Assembly (NCBI GenBank): GCA_003452935.1
Contig: DMMY01000012.1
Location: 1-64,000, forward strand
Direction of reading: 5' to 3'
Source: Elusimicrobiota bacterium
Lineage (GTDB): Bacteria > Elusimicrobiota > Elusimicrobia > UBA1565 > UBA9628
Length of the DNA stretch: 64,000 bases
Position numbers and translations under genes: made by a program. The notes under the pieces were generated by a model. The model worked only from the letters and a program-made list of their open reading frames with translations. It was not told where the DNA came from and did no database searches. This document shows, piece after piece, positions 51,380 through 59,375 of the stretch. How positions within the stretch are numbered: position 1 is the stretch's first letter; each line of letters opens with the position of its first letter.

Positions 51380-52498
51380 ATGACCGGTTCCCTGCGTGTC
51401 TTGATGGTCGAAGACTCCGAAAACGACGCGCTGTTGCTTAAACGGCAACTGGAACGCGCCGGCTATGCGGTGACGTCGGAGCGGGTCTGCAACGCCGCAG
51501 CCGTGAAGGCCGCTCTGGCGCGCCAGGATTGGGATATTGTCATATCCGATTACGCCATGCCGGATTTTAGCGGACTGGATGCTTTGCGGTTGATCCGGAG
51601 AAAAGACATCGACTTGCCTTTTATCATTGTCTCTGGAGCCATAGGCGAGGATGTCGCGGTGGCAGCCATGAAGGCCGGGGCTCATGACTATGTCATGAAA
51701 AGCAACCTGGCGCGCCTAGCCCCGGCGGTGAGACGCGAATTGCGCGAGGCAGTGGTGCGGCGGGAGGCGAAGCGGGCGGAGGAATCCGTACGGCAAGCGC
51801 TGATGGTAAGGACCAATTTTATCTCCATGATGACGCATGAACTGCTCACTCCCTTGTCCGTCATCAAAGGGGGGCTGGCCATGCTATTGGAAAGTGGCGC
51901 GAAGACTTTAGGGAAAAAAGAGCATGAAATGCTGCTGATGACGATCAAAAACAGCGATAGGCTGGAAAAGCTGGTGCGGGCGATTCTTGATTTCCAGGAC
52001 GTGGCGGAGCACAAGACGCGATTCAATATCGGGGAGTACGACCTCAATGAGGTGGTCAAGGAAGTCTGCGTTGAAATGACTCAGGCGGCGCAAGCCAAGG
52101 GGTTGACCTTGGTTGTTCAGCTCGCCGATTTCCTGCCTCGAATACGGTTTGATAAGGAACGGATAGCCCGGGTCTTGAGCAATTTGATCAATAATGCCGT
52201 CAGCTTTACGGAAAAAGGCGGGATAACGGTCATCACGAAGCAGGGAGTGGATTGCGTCCAGGTTTCAGTCAAGGATTCGGGCTGCGGCATAAAACATGAG
52301 GATATGCGCAGATTGTTCCACGGATTCGAACAATTGGACGTGGGCTTGACGCGCAAGGCCGGAGGCGTGGGCTTGGGCCTGGCAATTGCCAAAGAGTTCG
52401 TCGATAGGCACGGCGGCGTTATCTGGGCGGAGTCGGAGTTCGGCCGGGGCTCGTCTTTTTGCTTTACCTTGCCGATGTCCAAGTGCGTCGTCGTCTAG
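51380..52498 (+). CDS. Receiver-histidine kinase hybrid
   Basis: This 372-residue cytoplasmic protein has a receiver at the N-terminus (1-125; E11, D12, D57 in VISDYAMPDF, S85, K107) followed by HisKA (about 140-205, phospho-site H153 in MMTHELLTPL) and HATPase_c (about 250-370, NNAVSF, DSGCGIK, GVGLGLAIA). Having the receiver first means its phosphorylation probably switches the kinase on or off. No membrane segment is present. An A/T-richer codon choice than neighbouring genes is noticeable. Confidence 0.9.
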   Translation: MTGSLRVLMVEDSENDALLLKRQLERAGYAVTSERVCNAAAVKAALARQDWDIVISDYAMPDFSGLDALRLIRRKDIDLPFIIVSGAIGEDVAVAAMKAGAHDYVMKSNLARLAPAVRRELREAVVRREAKRAEESVRQALMVRTNFISMMTHELLTPLSVIKGGLAMLLESGAKTLGKKEHEMLLMTIKNSDRLEKLVRAILDFQDVAEHKTRFNIGEYDLNEVVKEVCVEMTQAAQAKGLTLVVQLADFLPRIRFDKERIARVLSNLINNAVSFTEKGGITVITKQGVDCVQVSVKDSGCGIKHEDMRRLFHGFEQLDVGLTRKAGGVGLGLAIAKEFVDRHGGVIWAESEFGRGSSFCFTLPMSKCVVV

Positions 52499-52524
52499 CT
52501 TCCGGGAACCCTATAGTCGCCGCC

Positions 52525-52641
52525 ATGAGAGAGAGCTTCATGGGGAATGTCACCGAGATCAGGCGATTGGGAAAATCGCTGCGGGAAAGCGAGGCGCGGT
52601 ACCTCGCTTTGTTTTCAAACATTGGTCCATCCGGACGATGA
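52525..52641 (+). pseudogene. Remnant of a PAS sensor gene
   Basis: A 38-codon frame ends shortly after SLRESEARYLALFSN, which is how many PAS domains begin (ESEARYRALFEN). It stops at 52641 with no PAS body beyond. It may be the start of a decayed or truncated sensor gene left between two convergent signalling genes. Confidence 0.45.
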
Positions 52642-52663
52642 AGCGCTCGCGCCGGGGGCCGTC

Positions 52664-53107
52664 CTATCGAGCCGGCGGCGGTTCGTTGAGCACCAGCCAG
52701 TACAAGCCCAATTGCTCGATGGCACGGGAGAATTTCTCGAAGTCCACGGGCTTTCGGACGTAGCTGTTGGCCCCCAGATTGTAGCTGTTGACGATGTCCT
52801 GCTCCTCCCGGGACGAGGTCAGTATGACCACCGGGATGCATTTCGTCCAGGCGTCGGACCGCAGGTGCTTGAGCACTTCCAGCCCATCGAGCTTCGGTAA
52901 TTTGAGGTCGAGAAGGATAAGCGCGAAATCGGGCCTTCTGCGCTGCCCCGGGGCGCTTTTTTTGAACAGCAAGTCTAGCGCTTCATCGCCGTCCCGGGCC
53001 ACGATGATCTCGTTGGCGATATTGTTTTTCTTGAAGGCGCGCAAGGTGAGTTCTACGTCATCAGGATTGTCTTCGACAAGCAAGATTGCGTTAGCATGCA
53101 TGGTCAT
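52664..53107 (-). CDS. Response regulator, Rcp1-like
   Basis: This 147-residue receiver of the long-loop type seen in phytochrome-partner Rcp1 has E12-D13, D67 in LLDLKLPKLDG, T/S in ILTSS and K in YVRKPV, with an insertion (KKSAPGQRRRPD) before strand 3. It overlaps the upstream histidine kinase by 17 nt, so it is very probably that kinase's target. No output domain. It is the last gene of a four-gene operon on the minus strand. Confidence 0.92.
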   Translation of the reverse strand: MTMHANAILLVEDNPDDVELTLRAFKKNNIANEIIVARDGDEALDLLFKKSAPGQRRRPDFALILLDLKLPKLDGLEVLKHLRSDAWTKCIPVVILTSSREEQDIVNSYNLGANSYVRKPVDFEKFSRAIEQLGLYWLVLNEPPPAR

Positions 53108-55040
53108 TCTCCTGTCCTGGTATGGTGAAATAGAACGCGGCCCCTCGTTCGACCGCGCCTTCGGCCCAGATGCGGCCGCCGTGCCGGCGAATGATGCGCT
53201 GGGCCGTGGTCAGCCCGATGCCCGTGCCTTCGAACATCTCGGCGGAATGCAGGCGTTGGAAGGCCCCGAACAATTTGGCCGCGCGGGCCATGTCAAAGCC
53301 TGCGCCGTCATCGCGCACGAAATAGACCGTTTGACCTTCCCGCAACTGCGCTCCTAACTCGATCCGGGCTTTTGGATGTCTGCCGGTGAACTTCCAGGCA
53401 TTCCCCATTAAATTCTCGAGCAGTATGCGCATGAGATTCGGATCCGCCTGCACGGTCAGCCGGGGCGCGATGATGATTTCAGCTTGGCGGTAGGGCTCGA
53501 GCGCGCGAAGTTCGTTGGCGATGGCTTGGGCCAGGGCGCTCAGATCGACTTCCATGGGGCGAATCTCGGTGCGCGTGACTCGGGAGAGCTGGAGCATGGC
53601 GTCGATAAGACGTTCCATGTGCTGACTCGCCAGCCGGACGCGGCGCAAAAAGTCCTTGCCTTCCGCGTCGAGCTGGCCGGCGTGGTCGTCGAGCAAAGCC
53701 TGGCTGAACCCGTCGATGCTCCGCAAGGGCGCGCGCAAATCGTGCGAGACCGAATAGCTGAAAGCCTCCAAATCCTTGTTGGCGGCCATGAGCTGCGCCG
53801 TGCGCTCGGCCACGCGTTGTTCCAATTCGTTGTTGAGGCGCCGGATATCCTCCTCGGCTCGTATGCGTTCGGTGATGTCCTCGGAGATGCCTAGGAGGTA
53901 TTGCGGGTTCCCCTCCTCGCCGAGGAGGGGGATGATCTTGGTGCGCACGATTCTTTCTCCCGGCGTCTTGGCGCGGATCGTTTCCCGCGGGATGTCGATG
54001 GGACGCAAGCTTTTGAGAATGCTTCTGTCCCTGGACTCCAGGCGTTGCGCTTCGTCGCTCGCGACCAGCTCTTTGCCGGTCTTTCCGATGAGTTCTTCCC
54101 GAGAGCGTTGGAAAAACAGTTCAGCGGCCTTGTTGAGCCGCACAAAGCGCAGTTCCTTGGCATCCTTGACATAGATCATGTCGGGAATATTTTCCACGAT
54201 ATTGTTCAGGAACAGTTCCCGTTCCTTGATCGTTTGGCTCATTTTGTTGAATTCAACGCAAAGCTTCCCGATTTCTCCCTCGGGCGAAGGGACTTCCACG
54301 GTCGGGAATTGGCCTTCCGCGACGCTTCTGGCCGCGTGGAACAGAATGTCCAATGGCCGCGTGGCGATTGATATGAAGATATAGACGAGGAAAACGCCGA
54401 CCAGGGTAAATAGGACGGCCAGGACGCCGCCTCTGGCCATGAGCATGCGTTCGGACAATTTCAGGGCTTCCTTCGAAATGCCGATGCGAACCCAGCCAAT
54501 GAACTCCTTTAAAGGAAGCGGCGTCGCTCTTCCCTCAAGGAGATTGCTCGCGTCTGTTTCTTTCAGGGTGAATACCGGGACGGAAAGGACATAAAAATCC
54601 TTATGCTCGAAGATGTGCATCGTGATGTCCTGGGGTATGGGCAAAACATCGGTACGCGGCGGCCGGGGGCCTTCGGCCAACAGGGTTTTCCAATGCTTGT
54701 CATGCAAAGAAACGAAGAACACGTCCTGTATGTCCATGAGGGAACGCGTTGTTTTGCGAAGCTGTTCGAGATTTTCGGAGAGTATCGGGAGTTCGGCGTT
54801 CGCGGCGGCCATGACCGCGGCGGTTTTCGCGTTTTTTAGTATTTCTTTGCGCAGGATGTGGCGTTCGGTATTTATGGCTTCCAGGGTATATACGAGAGAG
54901 ACAATGACAACGGCGGGAATGAGCAACACGACGGCTTTCCCGCGAAAGCTATGGGGAAGCCATGTTCGCGGCGACCTCGCAGGCTCTGCGCGATGGCGGA
55001 GCTCGGGGGGGGCTGTTGGCCTGGGTTCGTTGCGGGGCAT
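53091..55040 (-). CDS. Membrane sensor histidine kinase with periplasmic and PAS domains
   Basis: This 649-residue kinase has a helix (about 35-52), a periplasmic sensor (about 53-200), a second helix (about 204-224), HAMP (225-278), PAS (279-393), a coiled segment, HisKA with H433 in SYSVSHDLRAPL, and HATPase with N547 and GTGIGL. The periplasmic part is a likely partner for the binding protein encoded just upstream. The start at 55040 fits the 14-nt gap to that gene; an extension to 55421 would overlap it. It phosphorylates the Rcp1-like regulator. Confidence 0.92.
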   Translation of the reverse strand: MPRNEPRPTAPPELRHRAEPARSPRTWLPHSFRGKAVVLLIPAVVIVSLVYTLEAINTERHILRKEILKNAKTAAVMAAANAELPILSENLEQLRKTTRSLMDIQDVFFVSLHDKHWKTLLAEGPRPPRTDVLPIPQDITMHIFEHKDFYVLSVPVFTLKETDASNLLEGRATPLPLKEFIGWVRIGISKEALKLSERMLMARGGVLAVLFTLVGVFLVYIFISIATRPLDILFHAARSVAEGQFPTVEVPSPEGEIGKLCVEFNKMSQTIKERELFLNNIVENIPDMIYVKDAKELRFVRLNKAAELFFQRSREELIGKTGKELVASDEAQRLESRDRSILKSLRPIDIPRETIRAKTPGERIVRTKIIPLLGEEGNPQYLLGISEDITERIRAEEDIRRLNNELEQRVAERTAQLMAANKDLEAFSYSVSHDLRAPLRSIDGFSQALLDDHAGQLDAEGKDFLRRVRLASQHMERLIDAMLQLSRVTRTEIRPMEVDLSALAQAIANELRALEPYRQAEIIIAPRLTVQADPNLMRILLENLMGNAWKFTGRHPKARIELGAQLREGQTVYFVRDDGAGFDMARAAKLFGAFQRLHSAEMFEGTGIGLTTAQRIIRRHGGRIWAEGAVERGAAFYFTIPGQENDHAC

Positions 55041-55054
55041 CGGTTTGGTACCCG

Positions 55055-55927
55055 CTAACGGTAGATGTTTTTCGCGGTCTTGATCATTTCCTCGGGAATG
55101 ATAATGCCCATTTTCATCGCGGTGTTGGCGTTGATATAGAGGTTGAATTTCCTGGGCGCGGACGGGGGCGCGGCTCCGCCTTGGGCCTCCAGCACCTTTT
55201 CGCCGATCTGCCGTCCCACGCTGGCGGAATCGAAAACCAGGGCCAGGAGCGCGCCATTTTTGACGCTGCCCTCTGAGACTCCGAGCAACGGGATGCGCTT
55301 GCGGAACGAAAAGAGAAACAGTTGATCCATGACCCCGGCGGTCAATAGGGCCGTGTCGGGCAGCAGCAAGAGCGCGTCCGATGCGTGCATGCGGTTGATC
55401 GTGTCCACGATTTCGGAGCAACTGCTGACGCGATAGGCGACGCCCTGTAATTCCGCGTTCGAGTCCAGGATATTGATCATGTCAGGGCTCCCCAAAATGG
55501 CTATTTTATTGATGGCGGGCAGATATTTTTTGGCGATATTTACATATTCCCGCACCGGAGTCGCCAGGTAGACTCCGGTCGTGTTCGGCCGGGAAGTCTT
55601 GGGGGGCGCGATTACCAGGCCGAAAACCACGCTGATGGACGGCGGCAACTGAAGGGTTTCCTCGAGCGCCTCCCTGCCTAAGGCCACCACCAGGCCCGCG
55701 TTTTCGCGGCGCACGAGCGCGCGCAGTTTCCCTTTGACTTGCGCCGTTGAAAAGACGTTCAGGGGAACCTTGAGCGTGGATTCGACATCCGCGGCGGCGG
55801 CGGCGATGGGCTGATACTGGATATCGCCGACGATGATGATTCCCGTCGCCGCGCATCGGGCGCTGAGGACGCCTGCCAGCGACGCGGCGGAAAACAGGAA
55901 AAACGAGGCGATTGTCTTGGGCAGCAT
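55055..55927 (-). CDS. ABC-type substrate-binding protein (ABC_sub_bind family)
   Basis: This 290-residue periplasmic protein has a signal peptide (about 1-28, ending RCAA) and a two-lobed periplasmic-binding fold with motifs of the PF04392-type family: LVVALGREALEETL, TGVYLATPVREYVNIAKKYLP, IAILGSPD, ALLLLPDTAL, IPLLGVSEGSVKNGALLAL and INANTAMKMGIIIPEEMI. No permease or ATPase is adjacent, so it more likely delivers ligand to the kinase than to a transporter. It starts 7 nt after the receptor gene ends. Confidence 0.88.
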   Translation of the reverse strand: MLPKTIASFFLFSAASLAGVLSARCAATGIIIVGDIQYQPIAAAAADVESTLKVPLNVFSTAQVKGKLRALVRRENAGLVVALGREALEETLQLPPSISVVFGLVIAPPKTSRPNTTGVYLATPVREYVNIAKKYLPAINKIAILGSPDMINILDSNAELQGVAYRVSSCSEIVDTINRMHASDALLLLPDTALLTAGVMDQLFLFSFRKRIPLLGVSEGSVKNGALLALVFDSASVGRQIGEKVLEAQGGAAPPSAPRKFNLYINANTAMKMGIIIPEEMIKTAKNIYR

Positions 55928-55934
55928 GGCGATC

Positions 55935-57908
55935 CTAGAGCCGGAGCCTGAGGCCCGCCTCCACCCACCTATGCGGGTTTGGAAACACATTGGAAGTATA
56001 ATAGTCGCCGCTGAATATGTTGTGGACGGTCATGACGATGTCCGCGCTCCATTTTTTCCGGGCAAGAAATCTCTTCCTGAGATTGAGGTCCCAGATGAAG
56101 GTGTTGTGCCTCGCGTTTTGTGAGGCTGGAGCGCTCCACCAGACATAGTATCCCGTGAGCAGCGTCAGCCAGGATCGCTGGTCGTCATATTTTAGGCCTA
56201 CGCTGTAAGAATAGGTCAGCGGAAATTCCGTCGTCTGGGGGGGCGCGGCCACGCGCGCATAGGCGTGGCCGGCCGTCAAGGAGAAGCGGTAGACGGGAGC
56301 GGTCTTGGCCTCGAGTTCGTAGCCTCTGCGGATGACGCGGCGTTCGTTGCGGAATATCGTCGCGAACCGGACGCTCGAATCCGCGATGATCGCGTTGCTC
56401 GTTTCATGGCGGAAGAGCGCGGCCTTCACGTTCGCGTAATCCGTTACGTCGGACTCGACGCCCGCCTGATACGACCAGCCGTATTCCGGATTTAGGCTCG
56501 GATTTGGGACGACGAAAAAGCCGCCGCTTGATGACAGGCCCAGGGGGGGGGCCGTGAAGCCTCGGGCGGCGCTGGCTCGGGCGATGACGCGTTCGCCCAG
56601 CATGTGGCTGACGCTGAGGCTGGGGCTTACGAAGCCGCCGCTGATGGTGCTGCGATCGTAGCGGATGCCCGGCGTCGCGGCGAGATTGCCGAGGCTGAGC
56701 GTGTCGTTGGCGAAAAGCGCCCATTTCCCTTGCCGCACGTTGACGCGGGATCCGGGCGGTTTATTGAACGGCGGGCCGGTAAACGGGGGCCCGAATAACA
56801 AGGTGGTGTCCATGGTATTGTCGCTGATGTCCAAGCCCGCCACCGCGGTCTGCATGTCCCCGGCGTGAATAAGCTGCAACGAGCCGGCTAAGGTCTGCTC
56901 GCTGATGATGATTCTTTCCAGGAATTGGTCATTTAGATCGCTGACCGGCTGGTCAAATCTCATTGTGCGGGCGTGGCCCCCGGCCAGGAGGGTCAGCTCG
57001 GGAGTGAGCCGGTAATCAAGCGCGCCGGTGATAAAGAAATCAGCGAGATCGACGGTCGCTTTGGCCCCTAGATTCGGGTTGCTTCCGTTATTGGAAAAGG
57101 GGTTGCTATAACCTATGGAAAAGCGCAGGTCCATATCCCCGGACGGAGCCGCTTTTAATTTCGCGTAGAATTTGTACGCGGCGAAAGCCCGATTGTCCTT
57201 GAGTCCGTCCGATTGCTGCCTTCCGGCGAAGAGATAATAGCCGAGCGGACCGGTCTTGCCGTTGAACTGCGCGCCATAATCCTGCGAGTTGGCCTCTCCG
57301 TATGAGCCGCTCGCCGTGACTTTCGGCGCGGCCGCATCGTCCGCGTTCTTGGTGATGATATTGATCACTCCCCCTAAAGCAGAGCCCCAGGCCGATGAGG
57401 CCGGTTCCTTGAGGATCTCGATGCGGTCTATGACGTTGACCGGGATGACCGAGGTTTCCGCGGCGCCCTCGCTGAGCGAATTTAGGGCGACGCCGTCGAT
57501 GAGCACCGTGACATGCCTGGGCTCCGAGCCCTGGATGCGGAGCAGGGAGGGGCTGACGAAATCCTGACCCTGGAAAACGACGAAGAGGCCCGTGACCCGG
57601 TTCAATACCTCGGCCAAGGAATGGGCGTTCATGTCCTCTATATCCTTGGCCGTCACCACGGAGATGTTTTCCGCGGTCTGGGAAATCGGCTTCGCGGCGC
57701 GCGTCGGGGTCTGCACTTGGATATCCTTTTCCTCCCAGAAAAGAAGCAGTTCTTCCTTCGTCGTCGGCCGGAGCGCGGAGGTTGGCCGCGAATCGGGGTC
57801 GGTCGCCGGCGTCGCGGCGCTCCACTCCGGGCGGACTAATCCCGTGAACAGCAATTCGGCGGCCAATATGAGGCAAAACTTCGGACGCGTGCGATAATAA
57901 ATTAGCAT
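55935..57908 (-). CDS. TonB-dependent outer-membrane receptor (BtuB-like)
   Basis: This 657-residue protein has a signal peptide (about 1-31), a TonB-box-like segment DIQVQTPT (about 59-66), a plug domain (about 67-175; NRVTGLFVV, RIQGSEPRHVTVLIDGVALN, IEILKEPASSAWGSALGGVINIITK) and a 22-strand-type barrel ending in a terminal aromatic-like LRLRL. It imports or senses an extracellular ligand, using TonB energy. No tonB, exbB or exbD is in the window. It heads the operon receptor, binding protein, kinase, regulator. GGAAG lies upstream of the ATG. Ligand unknown; no metal or corrinoid riboswitch was seen. Confidence 0.92.
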   Translation of the reverse strand: MLIYYRTRPKFCLILAAELLFTGLVRPEWSAATPATDPDSRPTSALRPTTKEELLLFWEEKDIQVQTPTRAAKPISQTAENISVVTAKDIEDMNAHSLAEVLNRVTGLFVVFQGQDFVSPSLLRIQGSEPRHVTVLIDGVALNSLSEGAAETSVIPVNVIDRIEILKEPASSAWGSALGGVINIITKNADDAAAPKVTASGSYGEANSQDYGAQFNGKTGPLGYYLFAGRQQSDGLKDNRAFAAYKFYAKLKAAPSGDMDLRFSIGYSNPFSNNGSNPNLGAKATVDLADFFITGALDYRLTPELTLLAGGHARTMRFDQPVSDLNDQFLERIIISEQTLAGSLQLIHAGDMQTAVAGLDISDNTMDTTLLFGPPFTGPPFNKPPGSRVNVRQGKWALFANDTLSLGNLAATPGIRYDRSTISGGFVSPSLSVSHMLGERVIARASAARGFTAPPLGLSSSGGFFVVPNPSLNPEYGWSYQAGVESDVTDYANVKAALFRHETSNAIIADSSVRFATIFRNERRVIRRGYELEAKTAPVYRFSLTAGHAYARVAAPPQTTEFPLTYSYSVGLKYDDQRSWLTLLTGYYVWWSAPASQNARHNTFIWDLNLRKRFLARKKWSADIVMTVHNIFSGDYYTSNVFPNPHRWVEAGLRLRL

Positions 57909-58010
57909 GGCCCGCTTCCAGGAGGGACATTGACCTATGAAGGGATTCTAGGCGGCGAAGGTCAAAGCAGGCTCAAACTGCGTCAGGGTTCGAGTCGTGG
58001 ACGCTGTCTT

Positions 58011-59306
58011 TTAAAACGAGTAATTGATGTCCATGAACACGGCGAGGCCTTCCTGGCCCACGCCGAAATCCACCGAGCCTACCACCTGGGGCCGGGCCAC
58101 GGCGCGGGTGGCGACGCCCACGACCGGGCGGGCGTAGCGCTTGGCCGCGCGGCCCGGCGTGTCGAAGACCGTGCCCAGGCCGACAAAGGGTGCGGTTTCG
58201 AATTCCGTCATGACGCCGGCCAGGCGCGATTTCCAAACCGTGAATCGCTGCTCCAGGTTCGCCACGGCCATGCCGCGGTCGATATAGCGGCCGTCGCCGT
58301 AGGCGCGTAGGGCGTATTTGCCTCCGATGCGGGGCATGAGCACGAAAGGGGCCTTGCCGAATATCTGCTCGACTTTGAACTGCAGGGCGGAACCGCACCA
58401 GTCCTCGCGTCCGGGCCAGGGATAGAAAAAGCGGCCGTCGAGGCCGTAGCGGTTGAAATCATAGGAACTGGCGAAGCCGCGGACCGAGTATTGCGCGTAG
58501 GCTTCCAGGAGGGCTCCGCGGCTCGTGGTGACGGAGTGGTCGCGGCTGTCATATACCAGATTCACTTTGAGCTCGTTGACCTGCTGATGGCCAGCGGCCA
58601 CTCCGGGATAGGTGTCCTCGAATCCCTGGAGGCCCTTGAGGGGGCCGTTGGACACCTTGGAAGCGGTCACCCGGTTCGCGGCCCGGAGGCGCCATTTGCT
58701 TGCGCGCAGCAAGGGGAGGCCGGCTGAGAACTGCGTTTGTATGTAGTCTTCCTTGAAGTTGGTTTCGGCGTCTTTCGAGGTGTCGGGGCCGATGCCGAAG
58801 AAGCGCTGCCCCGAGTCCGTATTCCATTGGACGCGCCCGAAAATATCCACGTCCGTGTCCAGGAAGGTCTGGTCGTCGTATTGGGCCAGGATTTCGTGCT
58901 CGTACTTGCCCACGGCCGCTCGGGTGACCAAGGTCGCGTCGGACGCGGGATAATAATAATAGCGGTAGGTCGGGATCGCGCCGAAGTGCTTGTTGTAAGT
59001 CAAGGAGGGCGCGTGGATCTGCTCGATGCGGTCCGTGCCGGGCTCCCGGATGACCCAGACCGGCATGGCTCCTGCCGTGATGCCGCGGTTGGGGTCGGTG
59101 TCCACTACCGGCAGGCGGATCAGCATGCCCTGCTTGATGGGCTTGAGAAGCAGACGCAGGATCAGGGGGGTCTCGTCTTTGGCGACGACGACCTGTTCGG
59201 GGTATTGGCGTTGGGGCGCGAAGTCCTTCGCCTGGTCCCCGTCGTCCGCGTAGGCTCCGAGGCACGACAGCAACGCCGCGCCGGCGCAGGCAAGCCGCTT
59301 AAGCAT
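58011..59306 (-). CDS. Omp85/surface-antigen-type outer-membrane barrel
   Basis: This 431-residue secreted protein has a signal peptide (about 1-19, ending AYA) and a C-terminal Omp85-like barrel: LVYDSRDHSVTTSRGALLEAYAQY, ARPVVGVATRA ... FGVGQEGLAVFMDINYSF with a final Phe. No POTRA repeats are seen, so it is not a standard BamA; it resembles the short surface-antigen (PF01103) group. Role unknown, possibly lipid or protein translocation. The start at 59306 is 8 nt from a TAAACT -10, again leaderless. Confidence 0.83.
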   Translation of the reverse strand: MLKRLACAGAALLSCLGAYADDGDQAKDFAPQRQYPEQVVVAKDETPLILRLLLKPIKQGMLIRLPVVDTDPNRGITAGAMPVWVIREPGTDRIEQIHAPSLTYNKHFGAIPTYRYYYYPASDATLVTRAAVGKYEHEILAQYDDQTFLDTDVDIFGRVQWNTDSGQRFFGIGPDTSKDAETNFKEDYIQTQFSAGLPLLRASKWRLRAANRVTASKVSNGPLKGLQGFEDTYPGVAAGHQQVNELKVNLVYDSRDHSVTTSRGALLEAYAQYSVRGFASSYDFNRYGLDGRFFYPWPGREDWCGSALQFKVEQIFGKAPFVLMPRIGGKYALRAYGDGRYIDRGMAVANLEQRFTVWKSRLAGVMTEFETAPFVGLGTVFDTPGRAAKRYARPVVGVATRAVARPQVVGSVDFGVGQEGLAVFMDINYSF

Positions 59307-59314
59307 GGATGATG

Positions 59315-59344
59315 AGTTTATAAAGAATATGACCGAGGCGGCAA
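59315..59344 (-). promoter_or_regulatory. Promoter of the Omp85-type gene
   Basis: On the minus strand -35 TTGCCG (59344-59339), spacer 18, -10 TAAACT (59320-59315). The start codon is 8 nt downstream. Confidence 0.55.
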
Positions 59345-59375
59345 ATAGGTATACTTTTTCGGGCTTTCGGCGGGG

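Noticed and set aside
55041..55421. N-terminal extension of the minus-strand histidine kinase.
   Set aside because: It would overlap the binding-protein gene in another frame and is Arg/His-rich with no domain; the ATG at 55040 fits the operon spacing.
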